Program-made: the position numbers and the translations under genes
Shown: positions 1 to 6,593 of the stretch, one piece after another
Layout of the letters: every line of letters starts with the position of its first letter
How positions within the stretch are numbered: position 1 is the first letter of the stretch
From: Granulosicoccus sp047634635
GTDB lineage: Bacteria; Pseudomonadota; Gammaproteobacteria; Granulosicoccales; Granulosicoccaceae
Assembly (NCBI GenBank): GCA_047634635.1
Contig: JBLIIE010000172.1
Location: 1 to 10,066, forward strand
Direction of reading: 5' to 3'
DNA length: 10,066 nucleotides
The notes under the pieces: model-generated
What the model saw: the letters and a program-made list of their open reading frames with translations, nothing else
The model's database searches: none
What the model was told of the DNA's origin: nothing

Positions 1-873
1 GGGCAGTGTTAGCGTTGGATAGTGTTTTCTCTTGACCAGTCCTTCAGCTATGATGTCGTGAGCAAGTTGCACGTTTTTTAATGTGTTTATATCGTAGTTT
101 GCTGAATCAAGATTCCGCATGTGCGTTTGCAAAGCAGAATATCGGTAGGCTGATATTTTAGGGATCGCGCTGAAGTTTTCGTTGGCAAAGCTACCACCTA
201 TGTGTTTCCACTCGGTAGTGATTGAGTCTAACCGGACGTACAAAGGGTCAGATCGGGTGCTTTTGTTTTTTACTCGCAGTTCGTACAAGTGGTAGTTATC
301 GTCAAATAGCGTCGATGGTAATTTGACCTCAACTGAGTGAATATTAGCAATTTTAGTTCGTCTACTAGAGCACTCGAGCAGCACGTTTCCATCCACCAGC
401 ACTTCAATAACGAAGGCATCTGCTCTTGAAGCTGAAATGACTTTGATCTGTCCGCGTAACACGCTGTTTCTAATAGTTTCGATTGCAGAGGATGCGAATG
501 CGGGAACTTCGCAGCAGATGCTGCCAATTGTTGTCCCTGATTCAAGCTCTACGACAGATAACTCATGCTTCATGCCATCGAATATGTGGTCTGGCAGCAT
601 CATGCTGAACGCACAATACCCATTACCAACGCCTGCATCTTCAAGGTCATTTCTATGTTGATTGGCAACTGTTTCACCTAACACGGTGCCATTTTCATAA
701 ATGCCAACACGCAAAGTTTCGCTTGGGTTGAGATCGTCATGAACCCACCCGAATATGCAGCCTTCTTTGACACCTTCGAGGTTGCTGCGAATAGACTCTA
801 CTGCAGTTTCATCTTGAACGGGATCGTTGGAAGCCTGCACTTCGTTGGTAGCGATAGCGTTATTTTCTAACAT
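1..873 (-). CDS. Partial protein with two N-terminal beta-sandwich modules, probable multidomain glycosyltransferase
   Basis: The minus-strand frame is open from the ATG at 873 to the window edge (291 codons, no stop), so only the N-terminal part is visible. After a polar leader (1-30), residues 31-122 form a predicted beta-rich module with a GCIFGWVHDD motif, an ENGTVLGETVA strand pair and a late FSMMLPDHIFDG motif. Residues 134-215 look like a diverged second copy, with VLVDGNVLLE and VKLPSTLFDD at matching spacing. Residues 220-291 are more helical and end in KRKHYPTLTLP. No signal peptide is seen. From memory, such modules followed by this kind of linker precede GT2-type glycosyltransferase domains in bacterial surface-glycan proteins; the catalytic part is not in the window, so that function is inference. 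The start is uncertain because no clear Shine-Dalgarno sequence precedes 873, and the frame stays open back to about 1060. It is transcribed divergently from mnmG. Confidence 0.7.
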   Translation of the reverse strand, partial: MLENNAIATNEVQASNDPVQDETAVESIRSNLEGVKEGCIFGWVHDDLNPSETLRVGIYENGTVLGETVANQHRNDLEDAGVGNGYCAFSMMLPDHIFDGMKHELSVVELESGTTIGSICCEVPAFASSAIETIRNSVLRGQIKVISASRADAFVIEVLVDGNVLLECSSRRTKIANIHSVEVKLPSTLFDDNYHLYELRVKNKSTRSDPLYVRLDSITTEWKHIGGSFANENFSAIPKISAYRYSALQTHMRNLDSANYDINTLKNVQLAHDIIAEGLVKRKHYPTLTLP

Positions 874-1119
874 AGGATCGAGTGCGGTTGGAGAAAACGT
901 AAGAGATTGCACAGAACTGCAAAAAATACGCCATGCAAGTGTTGGGTGGCTCGGATTTTGAAAAATGCCTTGTATTTTCGGATTTTGAGAATTCGTTTCG
1001 AAAAACGTCACCGAGGTGGTCTTCCTGCAATTAACCAACCGTCTCCCAAACTTCCTGTCTCAAACCCCTTATACTTATTGGGTCCAAGCGTCGTTTGACG
1101 ATTGATAGCCGAGTCGCGC
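874..1119. promoter_or_regulatory. Divergent intergenic region between the minus-strand gene and mnmG
   Basis: This 246-bp gap must hold the start signals of both divergent genes. For mnmG, TATACT at 1070-1075 is a good -10 hexamer, but no convincing -35 lies 16-18 bp upstream. Also visible are an 11-bp direct repeat TCGGATTTTGA (951-961 and 978-988, 27 bp apart), the palindrome TTGCA-N6-TGCAA (907-922) and the small inverted repeat CGTTT-CGAA-AAACG (994-1007). Short arms like these occur often by chance. No cluster of DnaA boxes and no tRNA gene is seen here. Confidence 0.3.
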
Positions 1120-3033
1120 ATGCAATTCCCAACAAAATTTGATGTGATCGTAGTTGGTGGAGGTCATGCTGGCACCGAAGCAGCGCTTGCGTCAGCACGC
1201 ACTGGAGCTAGCACTCTGCTGTTGACGCACAATATCGATACTCTGGGTCAGATGAGCTGCAATCCCGCAATTGGCGGTATTGGTAAAGGGCATCTCGTTA
1301 AGGAAATCGATGCACTCGGCGGTGCCATGGGCAAGGCTGCTGATAGAGCGGGTATCCATTTTCGTACGCTAAATTCCAGAAAAGGACCCGCAGTTCGAGC
1401 GACTCGTGCTCAGGCAGATCGACAACTTTACCGAGCTGCAATTCGGTATATGCTGGAAAACCAGCCCAATCTCACTCTGTTCCAGCAGGCTGTTGACGAC
1501 TTAGTTCTCGATCCAGTCTCCATAACTGGCCCTCAGGACGTCAGAGTTACGGGTGTCGTAACTCAACTTGGTTTGCGATTTAGTGCGCAAACCGTTGTAC
1601 TAACTGTGGGTACTTTCCTTGCTGGTAAAATTCATGTCGGAGAAGCCAATCATTCCGGTGGTAGAGCAGGGGATCCGCCTGCGACTACTCTCGCTAGCCG
1701 ACTTCGTGAAATGCCGTTTGAAACGGGTCGTCTGAAAACTGGCACGCCGCCTCGAATTGATGGCAGGACTATTGACTACTCCTCGTTACAAACTCAGCCA
1801 GGGGATTCGCCGCGTCCTGTTTTCTCTTATATGGGGAGTACCGCGGATCACCCAGAGCAAGTCAGCTGCCACATAACAGAGACCAATGAAAAAACGCACG
1901 AGATAATTCAGTCAAATTTACATCGTTCACCGTTGTTTTCTGGTGACATTGAGGGAGTTGGGCCTCGCTACTGTCCGTCCATTGAGGACAAGGTCGTGCG
2001 TTTTGCTGATAAGAATTCGCATCAAATATTTATTGAGCCAGAAGGGCTCACCACGCATGAGGTATATCCCAACGGGATATCAACGAGTTTGCCGTTCGAT
2101 GTGCAGATTGAGTACGTTCAGTCGATACGAGGCTTCGAAAATGCGCATATCACGCGCCCTGGCTACGCCATTGAGTATGATTTTTTCGACCCACGTGGTT
2201 TGAAGGCCTCGCTGGAAACCAAAACAGTTGGCGGTTTGTTCTTCGCAGGTCAGATCAACGGTACAACGGGATACGAGGAAGCGGCTGCTCAGGGATTAAT
2301 GGCAGGTTTAAATGCGGCTCGGCAAGTCAAGGCGTTGGATTCCTGGACACCGCGACGGGACGAAGCCTACATCGGTGTGCTAATTGATGATCTGATCACG
2401 CGCGGAACACGCGAGCCCTACCGTATGTTCACTAGTCGGGCAGAATATCGATTGAAGCTTCGTGAGGATAATGCAGACATTCGGTTGACAGAAATTGGTT
2501 GGGAGATGTCGTTGGTCGATGACGTGCGTTGGGCTGCCTTCACCGAAAAGTCGAAGGCTGTCGAAGAGTTGAAGCAACAGATTCAAACGCTGTGGATACG
2601 TCCTGGTACGTTGGAAGCCCTCTCATTGGCAGATTCTACAGGCATGAGCTTTAAGAATGAAAAGCGCGTGAGCGAACTGTTGAAAATGCCGGAAATTGGG
2701 CTTGAAGGTCTTTTGGCTATCGTGTCTCCAGAGTTGGTTTTTGAAAAAAGCGTGGTAGAGCAAGTTGAGGTTCAAGGGAAATATGCGGGCTACCTGGATC
2801 GGCAGCAACAGGAAATTGACAAGACACTGACACAGCAGGAATTGGCTTTACCGGATACGCTGGATTACTCAAATGTTACTGGCCTGTCCAACGAAGTGCT
2901 GCAAAAGCTATCAGAAACTCGGCCTGGAACCATTGGCCAGGCTTCGCGAATTTCCGGTGTAACTCCAGCGGCTATCTCGCTGCTGTTGGTACATTTGAAA
3001 AAACAGTCCATACGCCAACAAAAGAGCGCTTGA
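1120..3033 (+). CDS. mnmG: tRNA uridine-5-carboxymethylaminomethyl(34) synthesis enzyme MnmG (GidA)
   Basis: MnmG is the FAD-binding subunit that works with the GTPase MnmE to install the (carboxymethyl)aminomethyl group at C5 of wobble uridine 34 in certain cytoplasmic tRNAs. The FAD dinucleotide-binding motif GGGHAG is at residues 13-18. The conserved cysteines are Cys47 in GQMSCNPAIGG and Cys285 in GPRYCPSIEDK, corresponding to E. coli Cys47 and Cys277. The C-terminal helical domain ends in the family signature IGQASRISGVTPAAIS. Length is 637 aa against 629 in E. coli; most of the difference is an insertion near residues 130-145. I chose ATG 1120 because MQFPTKFDVIVVGGGHAG matches the E. 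coli N-terminus residue for residue in length; a TTG at 1102 would add six residues. It is the first gene of the mnmG-rsmG pair. mnmE is not adjacent upstream. Confidence 0.97.
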   Translation: MQFPTKFDVIVVGGGHAGTEAALASARTGASTLLLTHNIDTLGQMSCNPAIGGIGKGHLVKEIDALGGAMGKAADRAGIHFRTLNSRKGPAVRATRAQADRQLYRAAIRYMLENQPNLTLFQQAVDDLVLDPVSITGPQDVRVTGVVTQLGLRFSAQTVVLTVGTFLAGKIHVGEANHSGGRAGDPPATTLASRLREMPFETGRLKTGTPPRIDGRTIDYSSLQTQPGDSPRPVFSYMGSTADHPEQVSCHITETNEKTHEIIQSNLHRSPLFSGDIEGVGPRYCPSIEDKVVRFADKNSHQIFIEPEGLTTHEVYPNGISTSLPFDVQIEYVQSIRGFENAHITRPGYAIEYDFFDPRGLKASLETKTVGGLFFAGQINGTTGYEEAAAQGLMAGLNAARQVKALDSWTPRRDEAYIGVLIDDLITRGTREPYRMFTSRAEYRLKLREDNADIRLTEIGWEMSLVDDVRWAAFTEKSKAVEELKQQIQTLWIRPGTLEALSLADSTGMSFKNEKRVSELLKMPEIGLEGLLAIVSPELVFEKSVVEQVEVQGKYAGYLDRQQQEIDKTLTQQELALPDTLDYSNVTGLSNEVLQKLSETRPGTIGQASRISGVTPAAISLLLVHLKKQSIRQQKSA

Positions 3034-3036
3034 CCG

Positions 3037-3699
3037 TTGAGCGACTTGGTTACGCCGCGATGGCAGTTGGAGCTGGGGATTGAGTTTCTTCAAGAGCAAT
3101 CGATACCTGCAATCAGCGAGGCACTCATTGAACCGCTCGTAGTTTTTCTGGAGCTGCTGGTCAAATGGAACCGTGTTTACAACTTAACGGCTGTTAGAGA
3201 CCCTGTGGAGATGGTTGACCGCCATCTTGTAGAGAGTTTGATCATGAATCGCTGGTTACCTTCGGTCACTCAGGCTTGTGATGGTGTTTTCGATGTCATG
3301 GATATCGGCTCGGGCGCAGGCCTGCCTGTTATTCCTCTGGCCATTACCCGTCCAGATCTATCGTTTGTCTCGATTGAATCGAACGGAAAAAAATGTCGGT
3401 TTCAACAGCAGGCCACCATGGAGCTGAAGCTTCCCAACGTTCACATCATTAATGATCGAGTCGAAAATGTATCAATTAGCGCCCATATGGTGTTATCGCG
3501 TGCTTTCACGGCTCCCGAGGATTTTTTGCGTATTGCACAGCCCTTGTGTGCGAAAAATGGGCAAGTTGCGATAATGCTGGGTCACGCGAAGCGATTTCCT
3601 GCGCAACTTCCCGACCACTACTCGCTGGAAGAATTTGTGGAATTGAGTGTTCCTGGTACTGAATCGGCACGACACGTCGCTCTGTGTCGGCGGGAATAG
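3037..3699 (+). CDS. rsmG: 16S rRNA (guanine(527)-N7)-methyltransferase RsmG (GidB)
   Basis: RsmG uses S-adenosylmethionine to methylate N7 of G527 in the 530 loop of 16S rRNA; in known bacteria its loss gives low-level streptomycin resistance. The N-terminal signature KWNRVYNLTAVRD is at residues 43-55 and RH at 62-63. SAM motif I, MDIGSGAGLPVIPLAI, is at 88-103. A GKKCRF segment follows at 117-122 and LSRAF at 153-157. Length is 220 aa against 207 in E. coli. The usual LKG near the C-terminal beta-sheet reads MLG here (about 180-182), and the usual G after LP in motif I is V, so this copy is somewhat diverged. The proposed start is TTG, three bases after the mnmG stop, with AAAGAG at 3021-3026 as a possible ribosome site; TTG codons at 3046 and 3067 are alternatives. 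Translation is probably coupled to mnmG. Confidence 0.94.
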   Translation: MSDLVTPRWQLELGIEFLQEQSIPAISEALIEPLVVFLELLVKWNRVYNLTAVRDPVEMVDRHLVESLIMNRWLPSVTQACDGVFDVMDIGSGAGLPVIPLAITRPDLSFVSIESNGKKCRFQQQATMELKLPNVHIINDRVENVSISAHMVLSRAFTAPEDFLRIAQPLCAKNGQVAIMLGHAKRFPAQLPDHYSLEEFVELSVPGTESARHVALCRRE

Positions 3700-3701
3700 T
3701 T

Positions 3702-3781
3702 TAGTGCAACCTTCAAATGCCGCATACGTAGAGAACCAAAACGCCTTCGGCAAGGCGCTGTTCGCAGCCAAGGTTGCACTA
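3702..3781. repeat. 80-bp nested inverted repeat between rsmG and parA
   Basis: TAGTGCAACCTT at 3702-3713 is perfectly complementary to AAGGTTGCACTA at 3770-3781. Inside lies a second perfect stem, CGCCTT (3742-3747) with AAGGCG (3752-3757) around loop CGGC, flanked by a 4-bp GAAC/GTTC pairing (3733-3736 and 3760-3763). The element begins 2 nt after the rsmG stop and ends 29 nt before the parA ATG, so it fills most of the gap. No T-run follows on either strand, so it is not a standard intrinsic terminator. No target-site duplication flanks the arms. Confidence 0.75.
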
Positions 3782-3810
3782 CACAAAGGATTATCGATTA
3801 CACTCTTCAC

Positions 3811-4758
3811 ATGAGCCGCGTCATCGCCATAGCCAACCAAAAAGGCGGAGTTGGAAAAACCACCACTACGGTGAACCTGTCTGCCGCATTGGCCAATATG
3901 CAGAAGCGCGTATTGCTCATTGACCTGGACCCGCAAGGCAATGCCACTATGGGGTGTGGCGTCGATAAATACGATGTCGAGAAGAGCGTATTTGATGTTC
4001 TGGTCGATGGAATGAGTGTCGCAGAGGCGAGTCAGACGTCTGCAGAGAATCAGTGCGATGTGTTGCCCTCGAATGCTGATTTGACTGCAGCTGAAGTTGA
4101 GCTCATGAGCATGGATCGCCGTGAGCAGCGTTTGAAGCTCGCCTTAGTGGCTTCACGACCCAACTACGACTATATTCTAATTGATTGTCCGCCATCACTG
4201 AATATATTAACGTTGAACGCTTTTGTAGCGGCTGATAGTGTGCTCATTCCTGTTCAATGTGAATACTATGCATTAGAAGGGCTATCGGCGCTGCTTGAGA
4301 CCATTGAAGGTGTCCGAGAAACCGTTAATTCAAATCTCGAAATAGAAGGCCTGCTCAGAACGATGTATGACGGCCGAAATCGTTTGGGTGTAGAGGTATC
4401 AGCACAGCTCCTACAGCATTTTGGCGATCAGGTATTTCGAACCGTTGTGCCACGAAATGTTCGTCTGGCTGAAGCACCGAGTCACGGCATCTCTATCATG
4501 CAGTACGACAAAACATCTCGTGGAGCACTCGCCTACTTGGCGCTGGCTGGTGAGATTTTACGTCAGCGATCTAGATCTGAAAAAGCAGTACTAGCAGTTA
4601 CTGCTCACACGGTGGTTGCACCGCCTCTCACTTCATCTCCCTCTGATGCAGTTGAAACTCCTCCAGCTCACGATATTTCTACTGTTCAAACCGACTTACC
4701 TCCCAAATCGGCGTCAGCAGTGTCAGAAACACCGGATAAAGAACCAGCAGATGGCTAA
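3811..4758 (+). CDS. parA: Chromosome partitioning ATPase ParA (Soj family)
   Basis: ParA is a deviant-Walker ATPase that binds DNA non-specifically when ATP-bound as a dimer. ParB stimulates its hydrolysis, and the resulting gradient moves newly replicated origins apart. Seen in the protein: deviant Walker A KGGVGKTT at residues 11-18 with the signature lysine, Walker A' region LLIDLDPQGN at 35-44, Walker B ILIDCPP at 122-128, and the family segments GLLRTMYD and VPRNVRLAEAPS. The start matches Pseudomonas-type ParA (MSRVIAIANQKGG). The ATPase domain ends near residue 256; a tail of about 59 residues rich in Ser, Thr, Pro, Ala and Val follows, which the 263-residue P. putida protein lacks. 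The Shine-Dalgarno is weak: AAAGGA lies about 20 nt upstream. The last codons overlap parB by 8 bp, so the two are co-translated. Confidence 0.97.
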   Translation: MSRVIAIANQKGGVGKTTTTVNLSAALANMQKRVLLIDLDPQGNATMGCGVDKYDVEKSVFDVLVDGMSVAEASQTSAENQCDVLPSNADLTAAEVELMSMDRREQRLKLALVASRPNYDYILIDCPPSLNILTLNAFVAADSVLIPVQCEYYALEGLSALLETIEGVRETVNSNLEIEGLLRTMYDGRNRLGVEVSAQLLQHFGDQVFRTVVPRNVRLAEAPSHGISIMQYDKTSRGALAYLALAGEILRQRSRSEKAVLAVTAHTVVAPPLTSSPSDAVETPPAHDISTVQTDLPPKSASAVSETPDKEPADG

Positions 4759-5884
4759 ACGACCCAGAATGGGCAGAAATCTGGACGCATTACTAGGTGG
4801 CGCGTCGCGCGAGCGTGCCAGTTCGGTTCAACCGGACAATTCTGCTTCACTACTGGTAGCTAACACTGATAAGGCATCTCTGGATTCGGTTCCTGAACCA
4901 ACGGATTTCTCAGAAAAATTGCTACACGCCTCTAGCACTGGTAATTCTGCCACTGATCCTCTGACATCACCGGCTCCCGCAATCGGTGCTGATCAAGTTA
5001 CAGAGGTTGTAGAGACTTCCACGCCTGCTGCTTCTGTCTCTCAAGCTGCATCGACTCTACAAATTGTTGAATCTCGAGCTATTGCCAATGCAAAAGATTC
5101 AACTGATACGCTTAAGATGATTGGGGTCGATCAAATTCGTCGCGGCACTTACCAGCCTAGACGCCTATTTGACCCAGTACTTCTTCAAGAATTGGCAGAT
5201 TCAATCAAAACTCAAGGCATGATTCAGCCCATATTGGTTCGTTCTTTCGCAGGCGCCTTTGAGCTGATCGCAGGTGAGCGGCGTTGGCGTGCTGCACAAT
5301 TAGCCGGCTTGATCGAAGTTCCTGCAATTATCCGGGAAATGCCTGATCAGTCTGTTGCTGCAGTGGCTTTAATCGAAAATATTCAACGAAAAGACCTCAA
5401 TCCTCTAGAAGAGGCTGCGGCGTTTGAAAGGTTATGTGACGAGTTCGGAATGACGCATAAAACAGTTGCTGAGTCTGTGGGTCGATCTCGTGCCTCGGTA
5501 TCCAATTTACTGCGATTGCTCGAATTACACGAAGATGTGAAAGTGCTTGTTGATAAAGGAGAGTTGGAGATGGGTCACGCCAGAGCTATCCTTGGCGCGC
5601 CAAAAGACCAACAATATAAAATAGCTCAACAAGTCGTGGACCGTGGTCTTACTGTCAGGGCAGTAGAAAAAATTGTTCGGGAACTCAATGAAGGACCAGT
5701 TCCAAAAACATCTAACAACAAAGGACACGTTGTAGACCCTGATATCGAAAGGCTCAGCCAAAAATTAGGAGAAACATTAGGAGCCTCCGTTCGCATTCAG
5801 CACAAAGCAACGGGGGCTGGGACATTGGAAGTGACGTATTCGTCTGTGTCTGAGCTACAGGGAATACTTGCCCACATTAAATAA
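4751..5884 (+). CDS. parB: Chromosome partitioning protein ParB (Spo0J family CTPase and DNA-binding protein)
   Basis: ParB recognises parS sites near oriC, spreads along DNA as a CTP-gated clamp and activates ParA. The N-terminal MAKRPRMGRNLDALLGG (1-17) is the ParA-interacting peptide of the family. Residues about 18-118 are a low-complexity Ser/Thr/Ala linker. The core then starts: YQPR (134-137), the CTP-binding GERRWRA (175-181), ENIQRKDLNPLEEA (209-222), a helix-turn-helix near 236-259 (TVAESVGRSRASVSNLLRL) and a C-terminal dimerisation domain ending in LQGILAHIK. Length is 377 aa against about 290 in P. putida; almost all the excess is the linker. ATG 4751 was chosen because the conserved peptide begins there. 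The frame stays open upstream to 4616, but that stretch lies inside parA and has no family similarity. No strong ribosome site is visible, which suggests coupling to parA. Confidence 0.97.
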   Translation: MAKRPRMGRNLDALLGGASRERASSVQPDNSASLLVANTDKASLDSVPEPTDFSEKLLHASSTGNSATDPLTSPAPAIGADQVTEVVETSTPAASVSQAASTLQIVESRAIANAKDSTDTLKMIGVDQIRRGTYQPRRLFDPVLLQELADSIKTQGMIQPILVRSFAGAFELIAGERRWRAAQLAGLIEVPAIIREMPDQSVAAVALIENIQRKDLNPLEEAAAFERLCDEFGMTHKTVAESVGRSRASVSNLLRLLELHEDVKVLVDKGELEMGHARAILGAPKDQQYKIAQQVVDRGLTVRAVEKIVRELNEGPVPKTSNNKGHVVDPDIERLSQKLGETLGASVRIQHKATGAGTLEVTYSSVSELQGILAHIK

Positions 5885-6006
5885 TTGTTTGCTCAAGCTT
5901 GTATCATTTTCTTTGCTTGGTGTTGTTTTGCCTAGAGATAAGGTTAAAAATTAAGTCGCCTTGAAGTATTTAGGCAAAGGCGCTGTGATTAAATATTGAG
6001 TCACAG
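5885..6006. promoter_or_regulatory. parB-atpI intergenic region with two adjacent inverted repeats
   Basis: CGCCTT (5957-5962) pairs with AAGGCG (5977-5982) across a 14-nt loop. It is followed at once by CTGTGA (5983-5988) pairing with TCACAG (6001-6006) across 12 nt. Neither is followed by a T-run, so a classic terminator for parAB is not visible. The second repeat abuts the proposed -35 of the atp promoter and could be an operator, but six-base arms at such spacing are expected many times by chance in 10 kb. Confidence 0.3.
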
Positions 6007-6037
6007 TTGAGATTCATTAAAAAAACGCTGCTATACT
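6007..6037 (+). promoter_or_regulatory. Candidate sigma70 promoter of the atp operon
   Basis: TTGAGA at 6007-6012 (five of six to TTGACA) and TATACT at 6032-6037 (five of six to TATAAT) are separated by 19 bp, slightly longer than ideal. Transcription would start near 6044 and give a leader of roughly 64 nt before atpI. That leader includes the short hairpin GGCT-GCTCGA-AGCC (6040-6053). The position, just ahead of atpI and after parB, is where the operon promoter is expected. Confidence 0.5.
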
Positions 6038-6107
6038 TCGGCTGCTCGAAGCCAGACGAATGGCTGATCCAGTTAGGTTATTTTGCGTAAAGTTCTAGGG
6101 CATCGTC

Positions 6108-6500
6108 ATGCAGCAAGCGGAACATCGGTTGCGTGTCATAAAATTGCTGTTAATCTGGCAGCTGGTTGGGTCTTTCTCGATAGGGCTGGTAGGTCTTATC
6201 TGGGGACAGGACGCTGGGTTAGGAGCTTTTTTAGGGGGCATTATCGTTTGGGTCCCAAATTGCTATTTTGCGTTTCGCGCGTTTAAGCACCGAGGTGCAA
6301 GAGCCGCTAGACTGATCGTTCGTTCGTTCTACACCGGTGCAGCAGGAAAAATGTTGCTGACAGCCGGAATGTTTACGCTTGTTTTTGTCAATTTAGAGCC
6401 GTTAAATGCTCCTGCGGTATTTATCGGATTTGCCAGTGTTCAAATGTTAAATTGGGTGGTGCCGCTTATTGTTGGCAGGCAGGACGCCCAAAAGTTTTAA
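6108..6500 (+). CDS. atpI: ATP synthase accessory protein AtpI (subunit I)
   Basis: AtpI is a small inner-membrane protein encoded first in many atp operons. It is not part of the finished enzyme and is thought to assist c-ring assembly or stability. The 130-residue protein has four hydrophobic segments at about 12-32, 37-58, 80-96 and 102-122, with a basic loop between the second and third (FKHRGARAARLIVRS). The segment LGAFLGGIIVWVPNCYFAFRAF is typical of the family. ATG 6108 is preceded by AGGG at 6097-6100 with a 7-nt spacer. Length is close to the E. coli protein. The family is poorly conserved in sequence, so the call rests on the hydrophobic pattern, these motifs and the position directly ahead of atpB. 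Confidence 0.92.
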   Translation: MQQAEHRLRVIKLLLIWQLVGSFSIGLVGLIWGQDAGLGAFLGGIIVWVPNCYFAFRAFKHRGARAARLIVRSFYTGAAGKMLLTAGMFTLVFVNLEPLNAPAVFIGFASVQMLNWVVPLIVGRQDAQKF

Positions 6501-6502
6501 AC

Positions 6503-6568
6503 GTATCCGCCGATGCTAATTGGCGTATGTGTCTTGTTAGACATTGAATTTAATAGCCTGTAGAGGCT
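6503..6568 (+). other. Three consecutive short stem-loops between atpI and atpB
   Basis: The 93-nt gap contains three successive inverted repeats. CGCC (6508-6511) pairs with GGCG (6522-6525), extendable outwards past a mismatch. TGTCT (6530-6534) pairs with AGACA (6539-6543) around TGTT. AGCCT (6555-6559) pairs with AGGCT (6564-6568) around GTAG. They could stabilise or direct processing of the downstream mRNA, lowering atpI relative to the structural genes. Each stem is short and the role is inference. Confidence 0.35.
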
Positions 6569-6593
6569 CCAGTTCAGACTTAGTGTTGAGATC

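Noticed and set aside
437..661. Reading frame opposite the left-edge gene
   Set aside because: It is a shadow of the 291-codon minus-strand gene, which has internal repeat structure and a consistent beta-strand pattern.
907..1098. Small + strand reading frame in the divergent intergenic region
   Set aside because: It has a TTG start, no ribosome site, no recognisable motif, and it overlaps the likely promoter region of mnmG.
1102..1119. TTG start giving MnmG six extra residues
   Set aside because: The ATG at 1120 aligns exactly with the E. coli N-terminus, and the extra residues are not part of the family.
2191..2198. CCACGTGG, the core of a parS site
   Set aside because: The flanking bases do not match the full 16-bp parS consensus, and it lies in a conserved mnmG coding segment (DPRGLK).
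3690..3795. Insertion-element interpretation of the 80-bp inverted repeat with target duplication
   Set aside because: The flanking bases on the two sides do not match, so an insertion event is not directly supported.
3493..3936. 147-codon minus-strand reading frame across rsmG, the gap and parA
   Set aside because: It is antisense to two well-supported genes and shows no recognisable domain.
4616..4750. In-frame upstream extension of parB (45 more codons)
   Set aside because: It lies wholly inside parA, shows no ParB similarity, and the conserved N-terminal ParB peptide begins at the ATG at 4751.
5894..5930. Possible intrinsic terminator after parB (CAAGC...GCTTG followed by T-rich DNA)
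   Set aside because: The stem is 5 bp with a 16-nt loop and the following T stretch is interrupted; too weak to call.
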